Source: Treponema sp. (GTDB taxonomy: Bacteria > Spirochaetota > Spirochaetia > Treponematales > Breznakiellaceae). From it: a stretch of DNA of 14,762 bases. The translations under genes were made by a program, and so were the position numbers. The stretch lies in the NCBI GenBank assembly GCA_031275035.1, contig JAISPH010000126.1, positions 1-14,762 on the forward strand. Reading direction: 5' to 3'. Positions 1-6,698 of the stretch are shown piece by piece (the stretch's first letter is position 1; every line of letters begins with the position of its first letter). The notes under the pieces are model-generated. The model was not told where the DNA came from and ran no database searches. It saw nothing but the letters and a program-made list of their open reading frames with translations.

Positions 1-58
1 CTATCGTATCTTACCTCAATGACTTGTTCATGTTATTGTTGAACTGTTCCTAAAGACA

Positions 59-79
59 AAGATTTCAAGGTGAAATCTT
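59..79. repeat. Hairpin upstream of a REP-like repeat
   Basis: Perfect 8-bp arms AAGATTTC (59-66) and GAAATCTT (72-79) enclose a 5-base loop. The hairpin abuts the REP-like palindrome at 77-113, so the two may belong to one element. There is no T-run, so it is not an obvious terminator for a gene entering from the left. Confidence 0.45.
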
Positions 80-113
80 CGATACCCAGGAGCAAGCTCC
101 TGGGTTCTTCATT
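77..113 (+). repeat. REP-like palindromic repeat, copy 1
   Basis: An 11-bp-arm palindrome (84-105, core GAGCAAGCTC) lies between a GATACCC start and a GGGTTCTTCATT end. The same frame recurs at 4447-4485 and, inverted, at 14076-14126. It is therefore a dispersed repeat of this genome. Short hairpins of this form, repeated in intergenic DNA, are typical of REP sequences mobilised by RAYT / IS200-type Y1 transposases. That assignment is inference, since no transposase gene is in the window. Confidence 0.6.
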
Positions 114-127
114 CGCAGATGGGGATC

Positions 128-160
128 TAATACCCCGCCCGTCAGGGCGGGGAGGTTCAT
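128..160 (+). mobile_element. IS200/IS605-like end (hairpin remnant)
   Basis: Perfect 8-bp arms CCCCGCCC (133-140) and GGGCGGGG (145-152) enclose a GTCA tetraloop, preceded by CTAATA and followed by AGGTTCAT. This resembles the subterminal hairpin at the right end of IS200/IS605/IS1341 elements, which lies just 3' of tnpB and is part of the guide RNA in TnpB systems. No transposase or tnpB is visible in the 128 bases to the left. It could be an element whose body is outside the window, a solo end, or an unrelated hairpin. Confidence 0.35.
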
Positions 161-239
161 CTCCGGGGCGGGGGTTGTCAAGGCGCCGTTATCTTGCCGA
201 TTGTTTTTACTTCTTACTTCCGTTAGACTGAATGTAGTT

Positions 240-3200
240 ATGAATGGCGCCAGGTATGGGGTATGCGCGGTACTTCTCGTTTTTTTGGCTGGAACCGCCC
301 CGGCCTCTCCTTCGGGCAGCGATACGGCGCCGGACCTCTATTCCCCGGCCCTTGCCGGGGGCGGGGCCTTTACCACTTCCCAAGGGGGAGCCTCCGCGGG
401 GGCCATTAATCCTGCCGCCGGGGGGGACGCTCAGCTAGCGGTCCTGGAGGCGGGCTATATGGCCCTGCCCAGCCTTGCCCTGGAACCGGGTCTGGGAAAC
501 GCCTTTAATGCGGGAGCCCTGGTCCCCACCAAAATCGCCGTCTTCGGCGGTTCCGTCCATTTCCTTCAAAGTCCCTTCGACGCGTTTCCCGTGGGAATCT
601 CCTTTGGGGGAAACCTGCACGTCGCCAAGGAACTGTACCCCGGATTGAGCCTGGGAACGGGCTTTGATTTCGGCATAGGCGCCGGGGACGAATGGTCCCT
701 GGCGGGGGATCTGGGGGGCCGGTACAACATGGGCAGGCTGGGCAGGCTGGACAACTTTACCATGGCCGCGGTGATGCGGAGCATGGGCAAAACCTGGACC
801 CCCACGGCCTTTACCCCCCTCCTGGGGGTGGCCTTCGATTTTTTCAGAATACCCGGAACGGATAACAGGGCGGACCCTGTCCGGGCGGGGTTCCGGGCGG
901 ATCTGGGCTTTCCCGGCTGTACCAACATGACTGTTAAGGCTGGTCTTTCCCTGGTGATCCTGGAGATGTTTACCCTCCAGGTTTCTTCGGGGATCAATAT
1001 CCGGGAAAGCATAGACGGAAACGGGGTCCCCCTCCTCCCCACCGTGGGGCTTACCTTCACCTTCCCCCTGAGGCATGTGGACCGGAAGGTGGCGGGAGGC
1101 CGGCTTCCCACCGAGGGCGATATCGGTATTACCGGCGGGATTAAGCCCCTCTACAACAATATATGGGCCTTCGGCGGGGGCATTACCTGGACCGCCGGGG
1201 TGGCGGACAAGACGCCGCCGGTGATCGTGGTGGATTATCCTGAAACCAGGTATATCTCCCCCAATAACGACGGCCTGGCGGACAGCCTGGAATTCCCCGT
1301 CTCCATCACGGATCAGCGCTATGTGGTGGAATGGAACCTGGAGATCAGCGATTCCGGCGGCGCCGTGGTCCGGACCTATCGCAATAAGGAACTGCGCCCC
1401 GAAACCCAGGGGGTCAAGAATTTTATGTACCGGGTGATAGCGTCGAAGATTGGGGTGGAGGTTCCCGGAACCCTCCGCTGGGACGGTATCCTTGAGTCCG
1501 GCGGGACCGCCCCGGACGGATCCTACTTCTTCGTTCTCTCCGCCGCCGACGACAACGGCAATACCGCCTCCTCCCCCCGGTACGAGGTGGTGGTGGACAA
1601 TACGCCCCCCGAAGCGGCCATTGCGGAACTGCCCGAAGGGATGCGGATCTTCTCCCCCGACGGAGACGGCAGCAAGGACAGCTTTACGGTAGAACTGTCC
1701 GGCTCGGAGGAGGATCGCTGGGACACGGGGATCTACAACGCCGGGGGAACCAAGGTGAAGACCTTCGATGTTATAAACGGCGCCCCCCGGACCATTGTCT
1801 GGGACGGCGCCGATGACCGGGGGCATATTGTTCCCGATGGCGTGTACAGCTGCCGGATCTCCGCAGTGGACCGGGCCCTGAACCGGGGCGGGGCGGAATT
1901 GACTAACATTATCATAAACACCATCCAGCCCGCGGTACGCCTTCCCATTGCCGACGCATGGTTCTCTCCCAACGGGGACGGCGCCAAGGATACGCTGATC
2001 CTGGACCCCGGCGTTCCCGTAACCGAAGGGATTGTAAGCTGGAGTTTCCTGATCCGGGACGGTCCGGGGGCCATACGCCGGACCCTGGGCGGTTCGGGGA
2101 TTCCCCCGGCTCGGATAGCTTTTGACGGAAAAAACGATCAGGGCCGCCCCCTGGAGGAAGGGGTCTACCAGGGCGAACTTTCGGTAACCTACCGAAACGG
2201 CTATGTCTCCGCCGCATCTTCTCCTCCCTTTACCCTGGACATGACCCCGCCCAGGGCTTCGGTGCGGACGGAGTACAATGCATTCTCCCCAAACAATGAC
2301 GGCAGCCAGGACGCCATGATCTTCCACCAGGAAGGTTCCGACGAACCCCTCTGGACGGGAGAAGTCCGGGGGATTCGGGATAACGCGCTCATCAGAAGTT
2401 TCCGGTTTACCGGCGTTCCCCCCGCCCGGATTGAATGGGACGGCCGGCAGGATTCGGGCGCCCTGGCCCCGGACGGAGACTACAGCTATCAGCTTGGCGC
2501 CGAGGATCCCGCGGGTAACCGGGGCCGTTCCAATGCGGTCCGCTTCACCCTGAGTACAGCGGATACCCCGGTTATGCTTACCACGGATCTCCGGGCCTTC
2601 TCGCCGGACAACAACGGCGTCAAGGACAGTATCAGCCTGATTCCCCATCTGCAGATACGGGAAGGCGTCAGCAGCTGGAAGATCGAGATAACGGACGCCG
2701 CCGGAATTATTGTAAGAAGCTTTGAAGGCCAGGGGACGGTTCCCGCTTCGGTTCCATGGAACGGAAGAACCGCCGCCGGGACAGCCGCCCCGGACGGAAC
2801 CTATACCGCCCGGATAGAACTGCGCTACGCCATGGGGAACCAGCCTTCGGCGCTGTCCCAGCCCTTTGTCTTGGATACCGCCCCGCCCAGGGCGGACCTT
2901 TCCGCCCCCTTTACCCTCTTTTCCCCCAACGGCGACGGCCGCCGGGACTTTATTCCCGTTGATGCCGTAACCTGGGAAGACGACGAGTGGGAGGCGGTGA
3001 TTACCGATGAGGGCGGCAGGGTGGTCAGATCCTGGACCTGGTCGGGGGGCGCGCCGAATCTGCCCTGGGACGGCACCGACCGGATGGGGAATAACGCCCC
3101 CGACGGAACCTACCGGTTTACCCTCAGTTCCACCGACGAAGCGGGGAACAGCGCCCGGCTCAGCCTGGATACCATAACGCTGGACTCCCGCATTCCCCAG

Positions 3201-4232
3201 GGTTTCCTCACCGCCTCCGCGGCCGCCGCCGCCCCCAGGGGAAACGCCGGAGACGAAGTCCTGCATTTTGGGATCATACTCTCGCTTAAAGACGGAATCG
3301 ATGCGTGGACGCTGAACCTGATCGATGAATACGGCGGGGTCAGGCGGAGCTGGCCCGGCGGAGGGGGGCCGCCGGAATCGATCTCCTGGGACGGCCGGGA
3401 CCAGAACGGCCTGGTTCGGGAAGGCCGGTTTACCCCGCAGTTGACCGTTTCGTATACCAAGGGGGACGAAGTCTCCGTCCAGGGAACGCCGGTGCTGATA
3501 GACATATCCGGGCCGGTCCTGAGTTTTGCCAGCAGTCCCGAATTTTTCAGCCCCGACAACGACGGGGTGGACGATGAACTTTCCATGTTCCCCGGCGCCC
3601 GGGACGCCTCCCCCATCGCCTCCTGGAGCCTGGAAATCCGGGAGCCCCAGCCGCCCTATCAGCTGTTCTACCGTATCGAAGGCAGGGGCAGCCCCGCGGA
3701 ACGGATTATCTGGGACGGCCGCAGTTACCGGGGCGAGCTGGTGCAGTCCGCCACGGACTATCCCTTTAGCTACCGGGCGGAGGATGTTCTGGGGAACGCC
3801 AATTCCATGGAGGGAACCATTGGGGTTGACGTTTTGGTTCTGCGGGACGGAAACAACCTGAAAATCCAGGTGCCTTCGATTGTCTTCCGGGCAAACGAGG
3901 CGGACTTTATCGGCCTTCCCCCGGAGGTGGTAGAAAACAACAACCGTATCCTCCGGCGGATTGCGGAGATCCTCAATAAATTCCGGGATTACCGGGTCCA
4001 GGTGGAGGGCCACGCCAACCCGGTTACCAGGACCGCCTCGGAGGAACGGACCGAACTCCAGCCCCTAAGCGAACGCCGGGCCCGGGCGACCGTGGATTTT
4101 CTTGCCGGATTCGGCGTCAGCCGGAGCCGCCTCAGCGCCACCGGTATGGGCGGAACCAGGCCGGTCGTTCCCTACGAGGACCGGGACAACTGGTGGAAGA
4201 ACCGGCGGGTGGAGTTTATCCTGATTAAGTAG
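240..4232 (+). CDS. Multidomain OmpA-family outer-membrane protein with FlgD-like Ig repeats
   Basis: Exported protein of 1330 residues, probably joining the outer membrane to peptidoglycan. Residues 1-22 form a signal peptide ending in APA. Residues about 35-325 are glycine- and aromatic-rich with short alternating strands, like a treponemal UPF0164/PorV-type barrel. Eight Ig-like domains of about 105 residues follow. Seven open with a variant of FSPN-x-DG near residues 338, 470, 574, 681, 786, 893 and 1102. The seventh domain, near 1004, has lost that motif. All eight keep a variant of WDG. Residues about 1205-1330 are an OmpA domain with LSERRARA and a terminal NRRVEF. At the usual GHTD motif it reads GHAN (1257-1260), so the aspartate that binds diaminopimelate in OmpA is asparagine. 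ATG 240 was chosen because it begins the signal peptide. TTG 201 is in frame but adds 13 residues with no ribosome site. No clear Shine-Dalgarno precedes either start. The ligand or partner is unknown. Confidence 0.85.
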   Translation: MNGARYGVCAVLLVFLAGTAPASPSGSDTAPDLYSPALAGGGAFTTSQGGASAGAINPAAGGDAQLAVLEAGYMALPSLALEPGLGNAFNAGALVPTKIAVFGGSVHFLQSPFDAFPVGISFGGNLHVAKELYPGLSLGTGFDFGIGAGDEWSLAGDLGGRYNMGRLGRLDNFTMAAVMRSMGKTWTPTAFTPLLGVAFDFFRIPGTDNRADPVRAGFRADLGFPGCTNMTVKAGLSLVILEMFTLQVSSGINIRESIDGNGVPLLPTVGLTFTFPLRHVDRKVAGGRLPTEGDIGITGGIKPLYNNIWAFGGGITWTAGVADKTPPVIVVDYPETRYISPNNDGLADSLEFPVSITDQRYVVEWNLEISDSGGAVVRTYRNKELRPETQGVKNFMYRVIASKIGVEVPGTLRWDGILESGGTAPDGSYFFVLSAADDNGNTASSPRYEVVVDNTPPEAAIAELPEGMRIFSPDGDGSKDSFTVELSGSEEDRWDTGIYNAGGTKVKTFDVINGAPRTIVWDGADDRGHIVPDGVYSCRISAVDRALNRGGAELTNIIINTIQPAVRLPIADAWFSPNGDGAKDTLILDPGVPVTEGIVSWSFLIRDGPGAIRRTLGGSGIPPARIAFDGKNDQGRPLEEGVYQGELSVTYRNGYVSAASSPPFTLDMTPPRASVRTEYNAFSPNNDGSQDAMIFHQEGSDEPLWTGEVRGIRDNALIRSFRFTGVPPARIEWDGRQDSGALAPDGDYSYQLGAEDPAGNRGRSNAVRFTLSTADTPVMLTTDLRAFSPDNNGVKDSISLIPHLQIREGVSSWKIEITDAAGIIVRSFEGQGTVPASVPWNGRTAAGTAAPDGTYTARIELRYAMGNQPSALSQPFVLDTAPPRADLSAPFTLFSPNGDGRRDFIPVDAVTWEDDEWEAVITDEGGRVVRSWTWSGGAPNLPWDGTDRMGNNAPDGTYRFTLSSTDEAGNSARLSLDTITLDSRIPQGFLTASAAAAAPRGNAGDEVLHFGIILSLKDGIDAWTLNLIDEYGGVRRSWPGGGGPPESISWDGRDQNGLVREGRFTPQLTVSYTKGDEVSVQGTPVLIDISGPVLSFASSPEFFSPDNDGVDDELSMFPGARDASPIASWSLEIREPQPPYQLFYRIEGRGSPAERIIWDGRSYRGELVQSATDYPFSYRAEDVLGNANSMEGTIGVDVLVLRDGNNLKIQVPSIVFRANEADFIGLPPEVVENNNRILRRIAEILNKFRDYRVQVEGHANPVTRTASEERTELQPLSERRARATVDFLAGFGVSRSRLSATGMGGTRPVVPYEDRDNWWKNRRVEFILIK

Positions 4233-4257
4233 GGCGGAAGCGCCCGCCGCAGGCGGG
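4232..4257 (+). terminator. Overlapping GC-rich hairpins after the OmpA-family gene
   Basis: GGGCG/CGCCC with a GAAG loop (4232-4245) and CCCGCC/GGCGGG with a GCA loop (4243-4257) share bases and are mutually exclusive. They start on the last base of the stop codon. There is no U-tract, so this may be a 3'-end stabiliser or Rho-assisted stop rather than a classical intrinsic terminator. Confidence 0.3.
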
Positions 4258-4334
4258 AAGCCCGGCGGAACAGCAATGTCCCGCGTTTATACGCTACGGC
4301 GGGATCATTCGCTTGCATTATTTTGATTCCGTCC

Positions 4335-4425
4335 GTGGGGTACATACCCAAGAGCCCGCTTGCGCGGGGGAGCCTTGGGGCGGTTAATCAATGCAACGTC
4401 TACGAAATGTGGTATGTATCCCCAC
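4335..4425. repeat. Fold-back element with 14/15-bp inverted ends
   Basis: GTGGGGTACATACC (4335-4348) is matched by the inverse GGTATGTATCCCCAC (4411-4425), with a single one-base indel. Nested inside are CCCAAG/CTTGGG and CCCGC/GCGGG with a TTGC loop. The interior carries ATACCC and GCTTGCG motifs like the nearby REP-like repeat. This suggests a related non-autonomous palindromic element. The space between two convergent genes is filled mostly by it. Confidence 0.55.
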
Positions 4426-4431
4426 ATATAA

Positions 4432-5376
4432 TCACATTCCTCTCGGAACGAAGATACCCCGTTGCTTGCGGCGGGGTTCTTCATTTTGAGCTCTCCACAG
4501 GGCTTCACGCAGCAGCTCCGCGAATAATTCCCCCTCCGGCTTGCCGTTAAGCGACGGCGTACTTTCCTCATAGGATATGAGGGTTTCCTCGTCGCCGGGA
4601 TTTATTTTGTACGCCACGATTTTATCGTAGAGCCTGTCAAAACGTACCTGATTGACCCTGATTTCCGTGTCTAAAGACGGATGCTCCACCAGGAATGACT
4701 TTTCCGATAATGATGTCAAGGCATAGACATAAAAGCCATAGTCATTTTCTTCAATGGTCATCGTAAATTTTTCTTCTCCATCCCCGGTAAACGTTATGCC
4801 GGAAGATCCGTCAATCCGCAGGGGTTCCATGCCGGTACAGTCAAAGTAGACGTACTGTTTGTAGGGGTCTTCGTAATGTGCCGATGCGTGATCGAACCTG
4901 GTTCTCCGTTCCATGAGGCGGGCCTGGAAGACGACGCCGCCCACTTCCATCTTCACCGCCCCGCCGCGTACCGAGAAACCCATGATTTCACCGTCCGAAG
5001 TAACGCTTACGGAGTAAAGGGGCCGATCAATCACATTACCGAACAGCGTCAGATCGTTCTGGATCCCTTCACCGCTCAACACATACACCGCCGGTCCGAT
5101 AACGCCCTGGGTCTTGTCGATGGAAGAACCCTTTGGAAGCGCAATCGTCCCGGAGGAAGTACGGATCGCCACGCTGTTTCTTGTCCTGCCGCTCCAATAC
5201 TGATCCCTCAGGAACCGCGTGGTCGAATCTTCATACCGTTTTCTTCTGAAAAACGGCGTATCGTTCCGAAACGCCTTGACGGTTTCACCGCCTATGGAAA
5301 CGCTGGTACACTTGGACCCGATGATACAGAGGATTACGAGGAGTATCGCCAGCAGCCAGCCAATCGCTTTTTTCAT
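4432..5376 (-). CDS. Hypothetical membrane-anchored or exported protein with repeat-derived C-terminus
   Basis: A 314-residue protein that I do not recognise. Residues 1-3 are MKK, followed by a hydrophobic segment at about 5-20, so it is anchored or exported. C23 is preceded by SK, a poor lipobox, so lipoprotein status is doubtful. The rest is soluble, beta-rich and charged, and no catalytic motif is evident. Codons from about residue 298 to the TGA at 4432 run through the REP-like repeat at 4447-4485 and read NEEPRRKQRGIF and onward. The original C-terminus was therefore probably replaced when the repeat inserted. A near-consensus promoter sits so close to the ATG that the transcript would be almost leaderless, and no Shine-Dalgarno is visible. 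It converges on the OmpA-family gene. Base composition is closer to the window average than that of its A+T-rich upstream neighbour. Confidence 0.7.
   Translation of the reverse strand: MKKAIGWLLAILLVILCIIGSKCTSVSIGGETVKAFRNDTPFFRRKRYEDSTTRFLRDQYWSGRTRNSVAIRTSSGTIALPKGSSIDKTQGVIGPAVYVLSGEGIQNDLTLFGNVIDRPLYSVSVTSDGEIMGFSVRGGAVKMEVGGVVFQARLMERRTRFDHASAHYEDPYKQYVYFDCTGMEPLRIDGSSGITFTGDGEEKFTMTIEENDYGFYVYALTSLSEKSFLVEHPSLDTEIRVNQVRFDRLYDKIVAYKINPGDEETLISYEESTPSLNGKPEGELFAELLREALWRAQNEEPRRKQRGIFVPRGM
4447..4485 (+). repeat. REP-like palindromic repeat, copy 2, inside a reading frame
   Basis: The unit reads CGAAGATACCCCG, then a GCTTGCG core, then CGGGGTTCTTCATT. Stem arms are ACCCCG (4456-4461) and CGGGGT (4472-4477). 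It shares GATACC and GGGTTCTTCATT with the copies at 77-113 and 14076-14126. It lies wholly within the 3' end of the minus-strand gene and is translated as its C-terminal tail. Confidence 0.65.
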
Positions 5377-5384
5377 AGAACAGT

Positions 5385-5414
5385 ATTGTAAGATTTTTAT
5401 CTATTTATCGTCAA
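5385..5414 (-). promoter_or_regulatory. Sigma-70-type promoter of the 4432-5376 gene
   Basis: On the minus strand TTGACG (5414-5409) and TACAAT (5390-5385) are separated by 18 bases, with 5/6 matches at each box. Only 8 bases separate the -10 box from the ATG. Transcription should start 0-2 nt before the start codon, making the mRNA nearly leaderless. Confidence 0.55.
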
Positions 5415-5432
5415 TTGAATTGCCTCTGTTTT

Positions 5433-6152
5433 TCATCGCAGTGAAATTAAAAACTTTAAGTTATTAGAACATATAATGGTATGATGCTTTTCTTCTCCGT
5501 TATAATCTTTTATCAAATATTTTACATCCATACTTTGTAATATCTTGCAAAGTATCCCTATGGTTTCTTTTTCTCCGTCTCTTTCCGTGTCGTCCATAAA
5601 TATACAGAATTGTTCAGGTAAGCCATTTTTCACAATGTCTATAATTTGCGAACGGGAATAATGCCTGCTTCCAAAGGGTCCGTCTACGATTATTAAGTCA
5701 TACTCATCCCCAATAAATTGATTAATATTTTTATAACTCAATGTTTCAAAACCGTTAAATTTAACGGTTTCTGTGTCAAACTGCTTTATGGTAACATTTA
5801 CATTTTGTGGAATCTCATTACAAAAAAACCGTATCCAATTATTGTCGTGTTCAATAGTCAATGCTGTAACATCTTCCGAAAATGCTGCATATTGATGAAC
5901 CATTTTTGAACTCTGTCCTAATCCGAATTCCAAAATACGTTTTGGTTTTACATCGTTGAGAATACGAAATAATGTATACAGGGCGGCATTATCCATCGCC
6001 CAGCCTCCAGGGGTAAACGATCGGTATTTTAGCCATGCAGAATTCTCTATGACACTTCTAAACAGCTGCATATTTAAAATGGTCTGGATTCCCTGAATCG
6101 CCCTTTGTGTTCCAATTATTTTTCTAACTAATTCAACCATTTTTCGTATCAT
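5433..6152 (-). CDS. Class I SAM-dependent methyltransferase-like protein
   Basis: A 239-residue protein with a Rossmann methyltransferase pattern. Motif I is LEFGLGQSS (74-82). An acidic residue after strand 2 is in TIEHD (99-103). DLIIVDGPFG (152-161) ends strand 4, and FMDD (185-188) lies near strand 5. This resembles the broad Methyltransf_24-type group often found in polysaccharide or surface-modification loci. The substrate cannot be read from sequence. It lacks the DPPY/NPPF motif of adenine DNA methyltransferases and the PC motif of C5 enzymes, so it is unlikely to be a restriction-modification enzyme. AGGA lies 9 bases before the ATG. The gene is strikingly A+T-rich (one 60-base sample at 5701-5760 has 14 G+C) against about 70 percent G+C in samples of neighbouring genes. 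It was probably acquired horizontally, together with the divergent regulator at 6309. Confidence 0.75.
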   Translation of the reverse strand: MIRKMVELVRKIIGTQRAIQGIQTILNMQLFRSVIENSAWLKYRSFTPGGWAMDNAALYTLFRILNDVKPKRILEFGLGQSSKMVHQYAAFSEDVTALTIEHDNNWIRFFCNEIPQNVNVTIKQFDTETVKFNGFETLSYKNINQFIGDEYDLIIVDGPFGSRHYSRSQIIDIVKNGLPEQFCIFMDDTERDGEKETIGILCKILQSMDVKYLIKDYNGEEKHHTIICSNNLKFLISLR

Positions 6153-6215
6153 ATCCGCTTCCTTGGCTTCAATGTGTATGATATTGTATACTATTTCTCA
6201 CAAAATTTTCTCATG

Positions 6216-6235
6216 AGTTATGCTAATAGATAACT
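6216..6235. promoter_or_regulatory. Candidate operator between divergent genes
   Basis: Perfect 6-bp arms AGTTAT (6216-6221) and ATAACT (6230-6235) flank an 8-base spacer, midway between the methyltransferase-like gene and the XRE regulator. Its position and symmetry fit an XRE dimer site, but binding is inference. A nearby direct repeat TTCTCA (6195-6200, 6208-6213) is an alternative. Confidence 0.35.
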
Positions 6236-6308
6236 ATATTAATCTAATTGTTTATTCAAATCTTGTCAAGCCAATAGCATAATAAATTTTCTAAAGGATT
6301 ATCACTGA

Positions 6309-6647
6309 ATGAACGAAAAGGATTTACGAACCATTTTGAGTAAAAATCTTAAAAGGTATCGAAATTACCGTAAATTTACTCAGGCGGAATTTGCGGAAAA
6401 AATAAATATTTCCATTCCGTTTCTAAGCGACATTGAAAATGGGAAAAAATGGGTTTCTCCGCATACTTTAGTGAAAATGGCTGATACGTTAAATATTGAA
6501 GCATACGAGCTCTTGAAACCGGAAACTATATTACCCGATAATGACATCAACATCATTGAAACATATACTGCCGATATTTATTCTACATTTGGAAAATTTT
6601 TAGATAATTTATGCAATGAGTATATCAGCAATCTAACTAACAAATAG
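6309..6647 (+). CDS. XRE-family helix-turn-helix transcriptional regulator
   Basis: A 112-residue DNA-binding protein. Residues about 9-66 form a five-helix XRE/Cro-C1 domain. The recognition unit runs from TQAEFAEKI (24-32) through SIPFLSDIENGKK (35-47), and the domain ends in ADTLNIEAYELL. The remaining 45 residues are probably a short dimerisation tail with no enzymatic domain. AAAGGA lies 10 bases before the ATG. It is A+T-rich like the divergent methyltransferase gene 156 bp away, and the two probably arrived together. The size and divergent layout recall restriction-modification controller proteins, but no restriction enzyme is present. It probably represses itself and perhaps its neighbour through the inverted repeat at 6216-6235. 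Confidence 0.85.
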   Translation: MNEKDLRTILSKNLKRYRNYRKFTQAEFAEKINISIPFLSDIENGKKWVSPHTLVKMADTLNIEAYELLKPETILPDNDINIIETYTADIYSTFGKFLDNLCNEYISNLTNK

Positions 6648-6662
6648 AGGTTTCTTAAACCT
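6648..6662. terminator. Short hairpin between convergent genes
   Basis: AGGTTT and AAACCT pair around a CTT loop immediately after the XRE stop codon. A six-T run follows only 12 bases later, so it is a weak intrinsic terminator candidate. glpK converges from the right and ends at 6699. Confidence 0.3.
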
Positions 6663-6698
6663 GACCGGGATTGCTTTTTTGCCGGGTAGTATTCAGCC

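Noticed and set aside
201..239. TTG 201 as start of the OmpA-family protein
   Set aside because: It has no ribosome site and adds 13 residues ahead of a complete signal peptide that begins at ATG 240. It is not excluded, only less likely.
435..4013. Very long open frame on the minus strand, antisense to the OmpA-family gene
   Set aside because: Its product is rich in G, P, R and H with no domain. The plus strand encodes a clear signal peptide, repeats and OmpA domain. The open antisense frame is a by-product of high G+C codon bias.
4313..4396. Second inverted repeat TTGCATT..GATT / AATCAATGCAA
   Set aside because: It has a 5-base interruption and crosses rather than nests with the 4335-4425 fold-back, so it is probably incidental.
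5433..6647. Restriction-modification system with controller protein
   Set aside because: The methyltransferase lacks DNA-methyltransferase catalytic motifs and no endonuclease gene is adjacent.
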